50,097 nt of DNA from Nocardioides sp. (GCF_025964975.1 NZ_JAOPXV010000097.1:1-50097), one strand, 5' to 3'; positions 1 to 8,620 are shown, counted from the first letter of the stretch. Translations and numbers: made by a program. The notes: generated by a model from the sequence alone, not told the origin.

Positions 1-1195
1 CGTGCTCGCGGTGCTGGCTGGCTGCAGCACCGATGACGTCGACGGCCCCGGCGACACGACGGCCACGGAGACGACGACCGAGACGACCACGGAGGAGCCT
101 GCCGCCGAGGAGACGGGCGACGACTCCGAGTGGTTCGTGCAGGCCGACTACGACGAGCAGGACGCCCAGCGCTCGGCATCCTTCGAGGGTGACGTGTCGG
201 AGCCCTGGCTGCAGTACATCGACGGTCCGATGAGCGACACCGCGGAGTACAAGTCCGAGGGCGCCAAGAAGGTCTGCTTCGCCAACGCCTCGGTCAGCAA
301 CCCGTGGCGCCAGACCGGCTTCATCACGATGAACCAGCAGCTCGAGGCGCTCCAGGACAAGGGCGTCATCTCCGAGATGGAGGTGCGGGACGCCCAGGAC
401 GACGACAACACCCAGCTGGCCGACATCGACTACTTCATCTCCGAGGGCAACTGCGACGCCTTCGTCATCTCGCCCAACTCCACGGCGGCGCTGACGCCGG
501 GCGTGGAGCGTGCCTGTGAGACCGGCAAGCCGGTCATCGTCTTCGACCGTGGCGTCGAGACCGACTGCGCCACCACGTTCATCCACCCCATCGGCGGCTA
601 CGCCTGGGGCATCGACACGGCCGAGTTCCTCGTCGACAACCTCGAGGAGGGTGACAAGGTCATCGCGCTGCGCATCCTGCCCGGGGTCGACGTGCTGGAG
701 ACCCGGTGGGCTGCGGCCAAGAAGATCTTCGAGGAGAATGGCATCGAGGCTGATGACTTCTTCACCGGCGCCGACCCCAGCGAGATCAAGAACTACATCA
801 CCGACGCCCTCAACCAGGGTGAGGTCGACGGCGTGTGGATGGACGCCGGCGACGGTGCCGTGGCTGCGATCGAGGCCTTCGAGGACGCCGGGGTCGACTA
901 CCCGGTGATGACCGGCGAGGACGAGATGAGCTTCCTGCGCAAGTGGGAGGAGACCGGTCTCACCGGGCTCGCGCCCGTCTACTCGAACTTCCAGTGGCGC
1001 ACGCCGCTGCTCGCCGTCGAGAAGATCTTCGCCGGCGAGGAGGTCCCGAAGGAGTGGGTGCTCCCGCAGGTGCCGATCGCCGAGGACGAGCGCGCGGACT
1101 ACCTCGAGGCCAACGACGGCATGCCTGACGGGCACTACGCCAAGTTCGGTGGCGAGGACCTGCCGGGCTTCCCGGAGGCCTGGCAGGACCGCTGA
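1..1195 (+). CDS. Sugar ABC transporter substrate-binding lipoprotein (5' partial)
   Basis: Extracytoplasmic binding protein of a sugar ABC importer, of the ribose/xylose (periplasmic binding protein type 1) class. The reading frame is open at the window edge, and a lipobox LAGC lies only about eight codons in, so most of the signal peptide and the start are upstream. An acidic, Thr/Glu-rich linker follows the lipid-anchor Cys, then a two-lobed sugar-binding fold with motifs typical of the family (FANASVSNPWR; VIVFDRGVETDC; a hinge near GVWMDAGDG). It is followed after 3 bases by an epimerase and then an oxidoreductase and a second epimerase, so the substrate is probably a sugar or sugar alcohol degraded by those enzymes. 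ATPase and permease genes are not in the window and are expected upstream. The exact ligand cannot be told from sequence. Confidence 0.9.
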   Translation, partial: VLAVLAGCSTDDVDGPGDTTATETTTETTTEEPAAEETGDDSEWFVQADYDEQDAQRSASFEGDVSEPWLQYIDGPMSDTAEYKSEGAKKVCFANASVSNPWRQTGFITMNQQLEALQDKGVISEMEVRDAQDDDNTQLADIDYFISEGNCDAFVISPNSTAALTPGVERACETGKPVIVFDRGVETDCATTFIHPIGGYAWGIDTAEFLVDNLEEGDKVIALRILPGVDVLETRWAAAKKIFEENGIEADDFFTGADPSEIKNYITDALNQGEVDGVWMDAGDGAVAAIEAFEDAGVDYPVMTGEDEMSFLRKWEETGLTGLAPVYSNFQWRTPLLAVEKIFAGEEVPKEWVLPQVPIAEDERADYLEANDGMPDGHYAKFGGEDLPGFPEAWQDR

Positions 1196-1198
1196 GTC

Positions 1199-2053
1199 GT
1201 GCCCGCCATCGGCATCAACACGTGGGTCTGGGTCTCTCCCCTGACCGACGCAGTGGTCGGCGACGTGCTCATCCACGTCGCCGACCTGGGGTTCGACGCA
1301 GTCGAGCTCCCGCTGGAGAACGTCGGCGACCTGAGCGTCGACGTGGTCCGATCCGCGCTCGAGCGGACCGGACTGAGGCCCTACGTCGTGGGCGCGATGG
1401 CACCAGGTCGCGACCTCGTCGCCACGGGGGGGACGGGCATCGCCGCCACGCAGGACTACCTGCGTGCGTGCATCGATCTCGCCCACGGCGTGGGCGCCCC
1501 AGCAGTGTGCGGACCGTTCTACACCTCGACCGGCAGGGTCTGGCGGATGTCGGGCGAGGAGCGTCGAGCGGCGTACGCCGAATGGCGGACCAACATCGCA
1601 CCGGTCGCCGACCATGCGGGGGAGCGAGGGGTGGTGCTCGGCATCGAGCCGCTGAACCGCTACGAGACGTCGATGGTCAACACCGTGGCCCAGGGGCTGG
1701 AGCTGCTGGACGGGGTGCCGGCCACCGTAGGCCTGGCCCTGGACAGCTATCACCTCAACATCGAGGAGCGCTCGACTCCTGCCGCGATCCACGCGGCCGG
1801 TGAACGGCTGGTGCACCTGCAGGTGTGCGGCTCGGACCGCGGGGCACCGGGCGGCGACCAGACCGACTGGCCAGCCCTGCTGGCAGCACTGCACCACGTG
1901 GGCTACGAGGGCCCGCTCAATATCGAGAGCTTCACCGCCGACAACGCATCGATCGCCACCGCGGCGTCGATCTGGCGACCGCTGGCCCCCACCCAGGACG
2001 ACCTGGCCCGAGACGGGCTGGCCTTCCTGCGGTCCCTGACTGCACGAGACTGA
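1199..2053 (+). CDS. Sugar isomerase/epimerase, D-tagatose/D-psicose 3-epimerase type
   Basis: Cytoplasmic TIM-barrel enzyme of 284 aa in the xylose-isomerase-like family; its closest functional class is ketose 3-epimerases, which use a divalent metal and a Glu pair. The expected metal and catalytic positions are visible: Glu in GIEPLNRYE, Asp in LDSYHLNIEE, His in LVHLQVCGSDRG and a C-terminal Glu in NIESF. The GTG start lies 3 bases after the upstream stop, with AGGA about 10 bases before it. The family also contains isomerases and 2-keto-myo-inositol-type enzymes, so the substrate is open. Its place between a sugar-binding protein and a Gfo/Idh/MocA oxidoreductase supports a role in carbohydrate catabolism. 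Confidence 0.85.
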   Translation: MPAIGINTWVWVSPLTDAVVGDVLIHVADLGFDAVELPLENVGDLSVDVVRSALERTGLRPYVVGAMAPGRDLVATGGTGIAATQDYLRACIDLAHGVGAPAVCGPFYTSTGRVWRMSGEERRAAYAEWRTNIAPVADHAGERGVVLGIEPLNRYETSMVNTVAQGLELLDGVPATVGLALDSYHLNIEERSTPAAIHAAGERLVHLQVCGSDRGAPGGDQTDWPALLAALHHVGYEGPLNIESFTADNASIATAASIWRPLAPTQDDLARDGLAFLRSLTARD

Positions 2054-2064
2054 TGAGGACTGAC

Positions 2065-3195
2065 ATGGACGACCGCCTGGGGGTAGCCGTCATCGGCTAC
2101 GCCTTCATGGGCAAGGCCCACTCGAACGCCTGGCGCAACGTCGGAGCCTTCCATCCTCGGGTGCCCGGCATCCGGCAGGAGGTGCTGGTCGGTCGCGACC
2201 CGGCCCAGGTCGCGGCGGCCGCCACCCGCTACGGGTGGTCCCGGACGGCCACGGACTGGCGGGCGGTGATCGAGGACGACGCCGTCGACATCGTGGACAT
2301 CTGCGTGCCGGGTCACCTGCACGCGGAGATCGCCATCGCCGCGTTGGGCGCCGGCAAGCACGTGCTGGTCGAGAAACCGTTGGCCAACACGATCGCCGAG
2401 GCCGAGGCGATGGTCGCCGCGGCCGAGGACGCCTCCCGGCACGGTGTGCGGGCCATGGTCGGCTTCAACTACCGGCGGGTGCCGGCCCTGGCCATGGCAC
2501 GGGACCTGATCGCCGCCGGGCGCCTCGGCACCGTGCGCCAGCTGCGGGTGTCCTACCTCCAGGACTGGCTCGTCGACGCGGCAGCGCCGATGACCTGGCG
2601 GATGCGGAAGGAGGCGGCGGGGTCCGGGGCGCTCGGCGACCTCGGCTCGCACGCCGTCGACCAGGTGCGCTACCTGCTGGGCGCCGACGTGGCGTCGGCG
2701 AGCGGGCTGCTCGAGACGTTCGTCGGTGAGCGGACCGGCACCGACGGGCCGGAGGCCGTGACCGTCGACGATGCCGCCTGGGCCACGCTGCGGACCACGA
2801 CGGGAGCGGTCGCCAGCATCGAGGTCAGCCGGATGGCGACGGGACAGAAGAACGCTCTCGCCATCGAGGTCTACGGCAGCCTCGGCTCCCTGCGCTTCTC
2901 CCTCGAGTCGCTCAACGAGCTCCACGTCTGCCTCGACGGCAACCCCGGTTTCACCCGGGTGCTCGCCACCGAGGCCCACCATCCCTACGTCGAGGCCTGG
3001 TGGCCCCCCGGCCACGTGCTCGGCTGGGACAGCACCTTCACCAATCAGGTCGCCGACTTCCTCGGGACCATCGCAGCCGGGACGGAGCCCTCCCCGAGCT
3101 TCGCCGACGGCCTCGCCGTACAACGTGTGCTGGCGGCGATCGAACAGAGTGCGGCACGCTCGGGGTCACCCGTCTCGCTGGAGGACCCCTCATGA
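2065..3195 (+). CDS. Gfo/Idh/MocA family oxidoreductase
   Basis: NAD(P)-dependent sugar or inositol dehydrogenase of 376 aa. The N-terminal Rossmann fold begins [17 protein letters not shown]; the family EKP motif is in [11 protein letters not shown], and the catalytic region [13 protein letters not shown] holds the usual Asp/His. I chose the ATG at 2065 because GAGGA (2055-2059) sits 5 bases upstream; an in-frame ATG at 2053, overlapping the previous stop, is an alternative. The gene overlaps the next one by 4 bases (ATGA), so the two are translationally coupled. Enzymes of this kind next to two TIM-barrel epimerases occur in pathways that oxidise a sugar to a 3-keto intermediate; which sugar is an inference I cannot settle. 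Confidence 0.88.
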   Translation: MDDRLGVAVIGYAFMGKAHSNAWRNVGAFHPRVPGIRQEVLVGRDPAQVAAAATRYGWSRTATDWRAVIEDDAVDIVDICVPGHLHAEIAIAALGAGKHVLVEKPLANTIAEAEAMVAAAEDASRHGVRAMVGFNYRRVPALAMARDLIAAGRLGTVRQLRVSYLQDWLVDAAAPMTWRMRKEAAGSGALGDLGSHAVDQVRYLLGADVASASGLLETFVGERTGTDGPEAVTVDDAAWATLRTTTGAVASIEVSRMATGQKNALAIEVYGSLGSLRFSLESLNELHVCLDGNPGFTRVLATEAHHPYVEAWWPPGHVLGWDSTFTNQVADFLGTIAAGTEPSPSFADGLAVQRVLAAIEQSAARSGSPVSLEDPS

Positions 3196-4193
3196 GCCGT
3201 CCCTACACCCTGTTCACCGGCCAGTGGGCCGACCTCACGCTGGAGGAGGTGGCGGCCCACGCCGCCGGCTGGGGCTACGACGGCCTCGAGATCGCCGTGT
3301 CGGGCGAGCACCTCGACGCCTGGCGCTGCGACGACGACGACTACATCGCAGACCGGCTCGCCGTCCTCGAACGCCATGGCCTCCAGGTGTGGGCCATCTC
3401 CAACCACCTCACCGGCCAGGCCGTGTGCGACGACCCGATCGACTTCCGGCACCAGGCCATCGTCCGTCCCCGGGTGTGGGGCGACGGGTCTCCGGACGGC
3501 GTCCGTGCCCGGGCTGCCGAGGAGATGCAGCACACTGCGCGACTTGCGCAGCGGCTCGGCGTCGACACCGTGGTCGGCTTCACCGGCTCGTCGATCTGGC
3601 AGTACGTCGCAATGTTCCCGCCGGTGCCGGCGAGCGTGATCGAGGCGGGCTACCAGGACTTCGCTGACCGGTGGAACCCGATCCTGGACGTCTTCGACGA
3701 GTGCGGGGTCCGCTTCGCCCACGAGGTGCACCCCTCCGAGATCGCCTACGACTACTGGTCGACGATGCGGACGCTGGAGGCGGTCGGCCACCGGCCCGCC
3801 TTCGGCCTGAACTGGGACCCCAGCCACATGATGTGGCAGGACCTCGACCCTGTCGCGTTCATCACCGACTTCGCCGACCGGATCTACCACGTCGACTGCA
3901 AGGACACCCGGATGCGCCTCGGCGGCGGCCGCAACGGCCTGCTGTCCTCCCACCTCCCATGGGGCGACCAGCGCCGTGGCTGGGACTTCGTCACGGCTGG
4001 TCGCGGGGACGTGCCCTGGGAGGACTGCTTCCGGGCCCTGGGTGCGATCGGCTACGACGGACCGATCTCCGTCGAGTGGGAGGACGCCGGGATGGACCGG
4101 CTGCAGGGTGCCCCCGAAGCGCTGGCCCATCTCAAGCAGTTCGACTTCGACCGGCCCGCCCAGGCCTTCGACGCCGCGTTCTCCCAGGACTGA
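3192..4193 (+). CDS. Sugar phosphate isomerase/epimerase family protein
   Basis: Second xylose-isomerase-like TIM-barrel enzyme of the operon, 333 aa. Likely metal ligands: Glu in [12 protein letters not shown], Asp/His in [10 protein letters not shown], His/Asp in [10 protein letters not shown] and Glu in SVEWED. It differs clearly from the 284-aa epimerase upstream (longer, with an inserted loop rich in Gly/Arg around residue 240), so the two probably act on different intermediates rather than being duplicates. It starts by ATGA overlap with the oxidoreductase. The next gene is on the opposite strand and begins 6 bases after this stop, so this is the last gene of the operon. Confidence 0.85.
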   Translation: MSRPYTLFTGQWADLTLEEVAAHAAGWGYDGLEIAVSGEHLDAWRCDDDDYIADRLAVLERHGLQVWAISNHLTGQAVCDDPIDFRHQAIVRPRVWGDGSPDGVRARAAEEMQHTARLAQRLGVDTVVGFTGSSIWQYVAMFPPVPASVIEAGYQDFADRWNPILDVFDECGVRFAHEVHPSEIAYDYWSTMRTLEAVGHRPAFGLNWDPSHMMWQDLDPVAFITDFADRIYHVDCKDTRMRLGGGRNGLLSSHLPWGDQRRGWDFVTAGRGDVPWEDCFRALGAIGYDGPISVEWEDAGMDRLQGAPEALAHLKQFDFDRPAQAFDAAFSQD

Positions 4194-4198
4194 GCCGC

Positions 4199-4552
4199 TC
4201 AGCGGTAGGCCAGGACGATCCCGATCGCTGACGGGACGAGACCCAGCAGCAGCCACGATGAGACGGGCCGTCTGCCGTGGATCATCCGGGCCAGGGCAAC
4301 CGCGATGACGCCGAACGCGCCGGCGATGAGGCACAGTCCGACGCGGGCCCCCGGACGTGGGTCCTCCAGGAAGACCGCGGCCAGGATCAGGCCCATCACG
4401 AGGTGGAAGATCGTGGTGACGACGAGCGCCGACATGACCCAGCGCTGGACGCGGGTCAGGTTCTTGTCCTCCGCGGCCCGGTCGCGCACCGGGCGAGGTG
4501 CATCGGGGTCGATGAGGTGGCGCCGGCGGCGGGGCTGTTCGGGCTCGGTCAT
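4199..4552 (-). CDS. Small membrane protein, unknown function
   Basis: 117 aa. The N-terminal third is hydrophilic and Arg-rich (TEPEQPRRRRHLIDPDAPRP), then three hydrophobic segments follow (about residues 38-62, 71-88 and 97-115), giving a cytoplasmic tail and three membrane spans. I do not recognise a named family. It starts 13 bases after the stop of the ChaA-type antiporter gene on the same strand, so it is probably co-transcribed with it and could be an accessory subunit; that role is only inferred from position. Confidence 0.65.
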   Translation of the reverse strand: MTEPEQPRRRRHLIDPDAPRPVRDRAAEDKNLTRVQRWVMSALVVTTIFHLVMGLILAAVFLEDPRPGARVGLCLIAGAFGVIAVALARMIHGRRPVSSWLLLGLVPSAIGIVLAYR

Positions 4553-4565
4553 GGCTGCTTTCGGT

Positions 4566-5672
4566 TCAGGGTGCGATGGTCAGGAAGATGAAGGAGGCGA
4601 GGAGCACGAGGTGCACGCAGCCCTGCAGCGGCTTGGCGCGGCCGGGGACGACGGTCAGGATGCCGACGATCACCGTCAGGAACAGCAGCACGATCTGCAC
4701 GTTGTCCAGGCCAAGGGCCAGCGGGCCCTCCAGCCAGATCGAGGCGACCGCCAGGGTCGGGATGGTGAGCCCGATCGACGCCATCGCCGAGCCCAGGGCA
4801 AGGTTGAGGCTCACCTGCACCCGCTCGCGCGCGGCGGCGCGGACCGCTGCGATCGACTCGGGGAGCAGCACCAACAGCGCGATCACCACTCCGACCACCG
4901 CGTGGGGGAATCCCACGGAGGCAACACCGTCCTCGATGGCGGGCGAGACGATCTTGGCCAGTCCGACCACCGCCACCAGGGAGACGACGAGCAGCCCGGC
5001 GCTCCTCGCGGTGGTCCGGTTGTCCGGCGGATCGGCATGCCCGTCGCCGTCCGCGTCGACGTGGTCGCCCGGTGCGAGCGTGGTGCCGTCACGATCGACG
5101 GGCAGGAAGAAGTCGCGGTGACGGATCGTCTGGGTGAACACGAACATGGCGTAGAGAGAGAGCGACGCCACGGCCGCGAACGCCAGCTGGGCACCGGAGT
5201 ACTCCGGGCCCGACTCCGAGGTCGTGAACGACGGCAGGACCAGGCAGAGGGTGGCCAGGGCGACCACAGTGGCCAGAGCGGCTCCGGTGCCCTCCGGGTT
5301 GAAGACGGCCAGGTGGTGCTTGAGCGCGCTGACGAGCAGGGACAGCCCGACGATGCCGTTGATGCTGATCATCACGGCGGCGAACACCGTGTCGCGGGCC
5401 AGGCCGGAGACGTCCTTCTCCGCCGTCACCATCAAGGTGACGATCAGTGCCACCTCGATCACGGTGACCGCGACTGCCAGCACCAAGGAGCCGAGAGGCT
5501 CTCCCACCCGGTGTGCGACGACCTCGGCGTGGTGGACCGCAGCGAGGACGGATCCGATCAGGACGGCGGCGGCCGGGGCGAGCATGACGGGCCCGAGGTC
5601 TCGTCCCCAGCTCGCGGCGAGCAGCAGACCCCCCACCAGCGGCGCGGCAGTCGTCCAGCTGGGGCGAGGCAT
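4566..5672 (-). CDS. chaA: Calcium/proton antiporter, ChaA (CaCA superfamily)
   Basis: Integral membrane cation/H+ antiporter of 368 aa that extrudes Ca2+ (and in some relatives Na+/K+) in exchange for protons. The two alpha-repeats of the CaCA superfamily are visible: the first around GEPLGSLVLAVAVTVIEVA and the second around LLPESIAAVRAAARERVQ followed by LNLALGSAMASIGLT, each with the conserved acidic residue expected for ion binding. About eleven hydrophobic segments flank a cytoplasmic loop rich in Asp/His (DHVDADGDGHADPPD) that might bind cations. A TAGGCT -10 hexamer ends 6 bases before the ATG, pointing to a leaderless transcript of its own even though the RelA/SpoT-domain gene lies just upstream on the same strand. 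Confidence 0.88.
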   Translation of the reverse strand: MPRPSWTTAAPLVGGLLLAASWGRDLGPVMLAPAAAVLIGSVLAAVHHAEVVAHRVGEPLGSLVLAVAVTVIEVALIVTLMVTAEKDVSGLARDTVFAAVMISINGIVGLSLLVSALKHHLAVFNPEGTGAALATVVALATLCLVLPSFTTSESGPEYSGAQLAFAAVASLSLYAMFVFTQTIRHRDFFLPVDRDGTTLAPGDHVDADGDGHADPPDNRTTARSAGLLVVSLVAVVGLAKIVSPAIEDGVASVGFPHAVVGVVIALLVLLPESIAAVRAAARERVQVSLNLALGSAMASIGLTIPTLAVASIWLEGPLALGLDNVQIVLLFLTVIVGILTVVPGRAKPLQGCVHLVLLASFIFLTIAP

Positions 5673-5678
5673 GCCCCC

Positions 5679-5684
5679 AGCCTA
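5679..5684 (-). promoter_or_regulatory. -10 hexamer of chaA (leaderless)
   Basis: TAGGCT on the minus strand, ending 6 bases before the chaA ATG. No Shine-Dalgarno sequence lies between, so transcription is predicted to start at or next to the start codon. Confidence 0.5.
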
Positions 5685-5698
5685 GCGAGACGTGGTCG

Positions 5699-6904
5699 TC
5701 AGGCGTCCGCGGCGTGCATCGTCTCGAGCCGAGCGGTGAGCTTGGCCACGCGGTGGGAGTTTCCCGTCAGGTCGACGTACTGCTGGCCGAAGATCGCGAG
5801 CAGGGCGTCGTCGAGCCGACGTACGGCTCCGGCGGGGTAGCGGTAGCCCATCCGCCGGATGATCGCGTCGGGGTCGACCGACGTCAGGAGCCCGCCGAGC
5901 TCGTCGAGCGAGGTGATGCCCAGCTCGAGGAGGAGCCCGCCGATCCACCCGTAGTGGTCGGTGTGGGACCAGCCGGCGTCGGCGTACTGCCCCGCCAGGA
6001 AGGCCGCGAGCTCCTGGCCGCTGATCCGTGGGTCGCTGGGGTCGGAGTCCTCCGGCGAGACCGGTCCGACGGCCTGGAGGCGCTCACGGATGGTGGAGAA
6101 CTCCCGGTCGGCCAACTCGAGCAGCCCCGCGGCCAGGGTGAAGCGCCGGTCGAGGTCGGGGACGTATTCCTCCGGGTCGGTGCCCTTGTAGCGGATGTCG
6201 TGCTCGAATTCGGCCCAGGCGTGCTGCAGCACGGTGCGGACCTGCACGCTGGCACGGTGGCCGCGCACTGCGTCGTACGGCGCCTGGTGATCCTTGCCGT
6301 CGTGGGGATCATCAGGGTCCGGCGTCACCAACAGGTGGCGGCTGGCATATCCGAACCCGCCCGCGCTGGCCGTCTCCTGGCCCATGTCACGGTCGTCGAG
6401 GATCGTCAGCTCGTCGTCGAGCAGCTCAGCGACTGCGGCCACGTCGCTGTGGACGTAGGTGATGACGCGCACCCCGATCTGGTCGGTGACCTGGTTGAGC
6501 GGATCGGGGTACAACAGCTCGTCGTCGACGACGCGAGCAGCCTTGGCGGCGAAGGAGGCCACGCTCTTGGTCCGCCCGGTGACGCTGAGGTAGTTGATGC
6601 CGGCGTCGTCGAGCAGGATGGTGATCAGCTCGACGAAGCGCTCGGTCGGCGCGACCAGCCCTGGTTGGCGAGCGGCGTAGGCGCGCACGGCCTCTCGCAC
6701 CGGCCGCGAGGTCGGCGCAGGGGCGGGAAGCTGGGCGGGTTGGTCGGGGGACGGCACAGGCACAGCCTGCCGTGTCTGGCCCCGCTTCGCACCCGGCGGT
6801 TCCCCGGGGCGGTGGCGGCGGTCCTCCCCAGCTGCGACGAAGGCGGGATTGACCACGGCTCCGAGCAGGAAGGAGGCAGGCACGGCACCCTCATGAAGGA
6901 GCAT
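5699..6904 (-). CDS. RelA/SpoT-domain protein (GTP pyrophosphokinase-like), catalytic Glu replaced
   Basis: 401-aa protein with one RelA/SpoT nucleotidyltransferase domain in its middle and no hydrolase, TGS or ACT domain, so it resembles a small alarmone synthetase. Recognisable motifs are YLSVTGRTKSVASFAAKA (substrate-binding Arg/Lys), NQVTDQIGVRVITY (catalytic Asp) and RASVQVRTVLQHAWAEFEH with YKG after it. In known synthetases the block before QxRT reads E-(I/V)-Q-(I/F)-R-T; here the Glu is Ser (ASVQVRT). About 75 residues of low-complexity Pro/Ala sequence precede the domain and a helical region of about 120 residues follows. The start is uncertain: ATG at 6904 has TAGGTT 8 bases upstream, but the AAGGAG of the divergent gene lies inside this reading frame, and a GTG at 6763 is possible. 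Confidence 0.75.
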   Translation of the reverse strand: MLLHEGAVPASFLLGAVVNPAFVAAGEDRRHRPGEPPGAKRGQTRQAVPVPSPDQPAQLPAPAPTSRPVREAVRAYAARQPGLVAPTERFVELITILLDDAGINYLSVTGRTKSVASFAAKAARVVDDELLYPDPLNQVTDQIGVRVITYVHSDVAAVAELLDDELTILDDRDMGQETASAGGFGYASRHLLVTPDPDDPHDGKDHQAPYDAVRGHRASVQVRTVLQHAWAEFEHDIRYKGTDPEEYVPDLDRRFTLAAGLLELADREFSTIRERLQAVGPVSPEDSDPSDPRISGQELAAFLAGQYADAGWSHTDHYGWIGGLLLELGITSLDELGGLLTSVDPDAIIRRMGYRYPAGAVRRLDDALLAIFGQQYVDLTGNSHRVAKLTARLETMHAADA

Positions 6905-6908
6905 TCCG

Positions 6909-7313
6909 ATGGAACCTACCCGGCTCCGGATCACCCCGGTCATCGACGCCAGCGACGTGGCCTTCCTGTCCGGCTTCTGCCGTCACTCGATCCCCGAGCA
7001 CGGCGAGCTGCCCTCGTTCGCCGAGGGCGGGATGACCCGGATGTGGCCCGGCCAACCAGCGGTGCCGTCGCCCTGGGTGCCGTGCGCCGACGGCTGCTGC
7101 CTCGTGCTGGCTCCTGGCCGAGCCCGGGTGGACGCGGCCGGTCAGTGGCTGCGCTTCCTCATCGATGAGTTCCTGGGTGCGCCCCGCCGGCTCGACGGGT
7201 GCATCGAGGTGCCCGGAGCAAGGGGCCGGGGTCCGGTGCTGCTGATCGTCGAGGGCGACGAGGTGTTCGAGGGTGAGCTGGGCGAGCAGCAGGACCGCGG
7301 GTGGTCGCGCTGA
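6909..7313 (+). CDS. Conserved hypothetical protein with CADGCC motif
   Basis: 134 aa, soluble, function unknown. The start is well supported: AAGGAG at 6896-6901 sits 7 bases before the ATG. The sequence contains PWVPCADGCCLVL and then an amphipathic WLRFLIDEFLG helix and a strand-rich C-terminus ending in VLLIVEGDEVFEGEL. The Cys cluster could bind metal, but there is no full zinc-ribbon spacing. It is divergent from the RelA/SpoT-domain gene, with the two 5' ends almost touching. I recall similar short proteins in other actinobacteria but cannot name a family. Confidence 0.65.
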   Translation: MEPTRLRITPVIDASDVAFLSGFCRHSIPEHGELPSFAEGGMTRMWPGQPAVPSPWVPCADGCCLVLAPGRARVDAAGQWLRFLIDEFLGAPRRLDGCIEVPGARGRGPVLLIVEGDEVFEGELGEQQDRGWSR

Positions 7314-7335
7314 TGCGCTGCTCGGGGGTGAGGGC

Positions 7336-7905
7336 TCAGTCCAGGACCCCCGCTGCTCGCGCGGGCTCGGCATACGCCCGCGCGAGCGAGGCGACCGTGT
7401 GGTGGGCGTTGAGCCCACTGGGGTTGGGCACCACCCACAGGACGGCACCACCGAACGTCTCCGGCTGGCGTCCCAAGGCGGCCTTCGGCACGCCGAACGC
7501 TCGGCGGTAGGCAGTGATGCCGGCGACCGCGACCACCCGCGGTGCTCGTTCGGTGACCAGGGCGACCAGCCGCTCTCCGCCGGCGCGCAGCTCCTCGGCG
7601 CTCAGCTCATCGGCCCGTGCGGTTGCCCGCGGCGCAAGGTTGGTGATGCCCAGTCCACGCGAGCGGAAGTACGCGCGGTCCGCCTCGACCATCCCGGCCG
7701 CTGCGTCGATGGGCCGGTCGATGATCCCGGCCTGCAGCAGCGCGGGGTAGAAGCGGTTCACCGGGTGCGCGAAGTGGGTCTGGGTGGCGGCCGTCCACAA
7801 GCCGGGGTTGATGCCGACGAACAGCAGCCGGAGGTCGGGACCGAGGAGGTCAGGCACCTCGGTGTCGCGGAAGGACTCGAGCTCAGCGCGGGTGAAGAGG
7901 GCCAT
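7336..7905 (-). CDS. mug: Mug-type G/U mismatch-specific uracil-DNA glycosylase
   Basis: Base-excision repair enzyme of 189 aa that removes uracil (and related lesions) from mismatches with G. Family motifs are clear: the active-site block FVGINPGLWTA, HPVNRFYPALLQAG after it, and the C-terminal DNA-intercalating motif VVPNPSGLNAHH. Asn in GINPG is the catalytic residue known for Mug/TDG enzymes. The frame stays open far upstream, but homology begins at MALFTRAELESF. I took ATG 7905 over ATG 7911 because a TACGCT -10 hexamer lies 8 bases before 7905 and only 2 before 7911, and no Shine-Dalgarno sequence is present. The gene stands alone. Confidence 0.85.
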   Translation of the reverse strand: MALFTRAELESFRDTEVPDLLGPDLRLLFVGINPGLWTAATQTHFAHPVNRFYPALLQAGIIDRPIDAAAGMVEADRAYFRSRGLGITNLAPRATARADELSAEELRAGGERLVALVTERAPRVVAVAGITAYRRAFGVPKAALGRQPETFGGAVLWVVPNPSGLNAHHTVASLARAYAEPARAAGVLD

Positions 7906-7999
7906 GGGCATCCAGCGTAGGGCGCCCGACGGAACCTCCACGGTGGGACTATCGTCCAACTGCCATCGAGTCCGACCCTTCTCACCCAGTGAGGTCCAC

Positions 8000-8578
8000 G
8001 TGAGCCCACGACCAGACCGACGCCTGACCGCTGGCACTCTTGCCTCCTGCGCGTTGTTGCTGACGACGCTCGCGGCGTGTGGCAGCAGTGAGAGCGAGGA
8101 GCCGACCAGCGCGACCGATTCCTCGGCCAGCGGCTCCGAGTCCGTGACCCCCTCCGGGACCACCAGCAGCACCACCGACCCCGAGGACAGCTCCTCGGAA
8201 GGCGCAGGGGGAAGCATGCCGGTCGGTGACACGGTCGAACCCGGGCAGGCACTCATCGTCAGCGCCTCCAACGTCGACGGGGAGACCTCACATCTCGCCA
8301 GCGCGTTGGTCGATGCCAAGGCCGTCGACAGCTTCCTCGCCGGCACCGACGCCAGACTGGCCGCCGACGTGCGGGCAGCGGTCAAGGACGTGCAGGTCCC
8401 GGACGGCAACACGCTCTTCGGTTCGGTCGTGGCCGTGGGCTGTGAGAGCCCGACGACGGTGGTGTGGGAGAAGACGTTCGAGGGCGTCCAGGTCACCGCG
8501 CCGATGCCCAAGTCCACCGTCCAGTGCCTGGTGCCGGTCACGTCGGTGGCGTTGTTCCTCGTGGAGGACAGCGTCTGA
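8000..8578 (+). CDS. Secreted lipoprotein, unknown function
   Basis: 192 aa. A signal peptide with Arg residues (SPRPDRRLTAG), a hydrophobic core and lipobox LAAC predict lipidation at about Cys 27. A Ser/Thr/Glu linker of about 40 residues follows, typical of actinobacterial cell-wall-spanning lipoproteins, then a compact domain of about 110 residues with two Cys (GCESP, VQCLVP) that may form a disulfide. The GTG start at 8000 has GAGG (7991-7994) 5 bases upstream. The stop codon sits in the first unit of a 12-bp tandem repeat. I do not recognise the domain. Confidence 0.8.
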   Translation: MSPRPDRRLTAGTLASCALLLTTLAACGSSESEEPTSATDSSASGSESVTPSGTTSSTTDPEDSSSEGAGGSMPVGDTVEPGQALIVSASNVDGETSHLASALVDAKAVDSFLAGTDARLAADVRAAVKDVQVPDGNTLFGSVVAVGCESPTTVVWEKTFEGVQVTAPMPKSTVQCLVPVTSVALFLVEDSV

Positions 8579-8620
8579 TCACGGGTCTGACCCCGGGTCT
8601 GACCGAGGTCTGATCAGCGG
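8573..8620. repeat. Four-unit tandem repeat, GTCTGAYC core, about 12 bp period
   Basis: GTCTGATC/GTCTGACC copies begin at 8573, 8585, 8597 and 8608 (spacing 12, 12, 11). The first copy supplies the stop codon of the lipoprotein gene and the array fills the 50-base gap between two convergent genes. The outer copies end in TGATC and the inner ones in TGACC. No clear hairpin was found. Confidence 0.75.

Noticed and set aside
1903-3123. Open frame of about 400 codons on the minus strand opposite the oxidoreductase
   Set aside because: Overlaps a well-recognised enzyme gene throughout and shows no motif of its own.
4305-5840. Open frame of about 510 codons on the plus strand opposite chaA
   Set aside because: Antisense to a clear antiporter gene; composition dominated by Asp/Gln/Arg/Gly as expected for a shadow frame.
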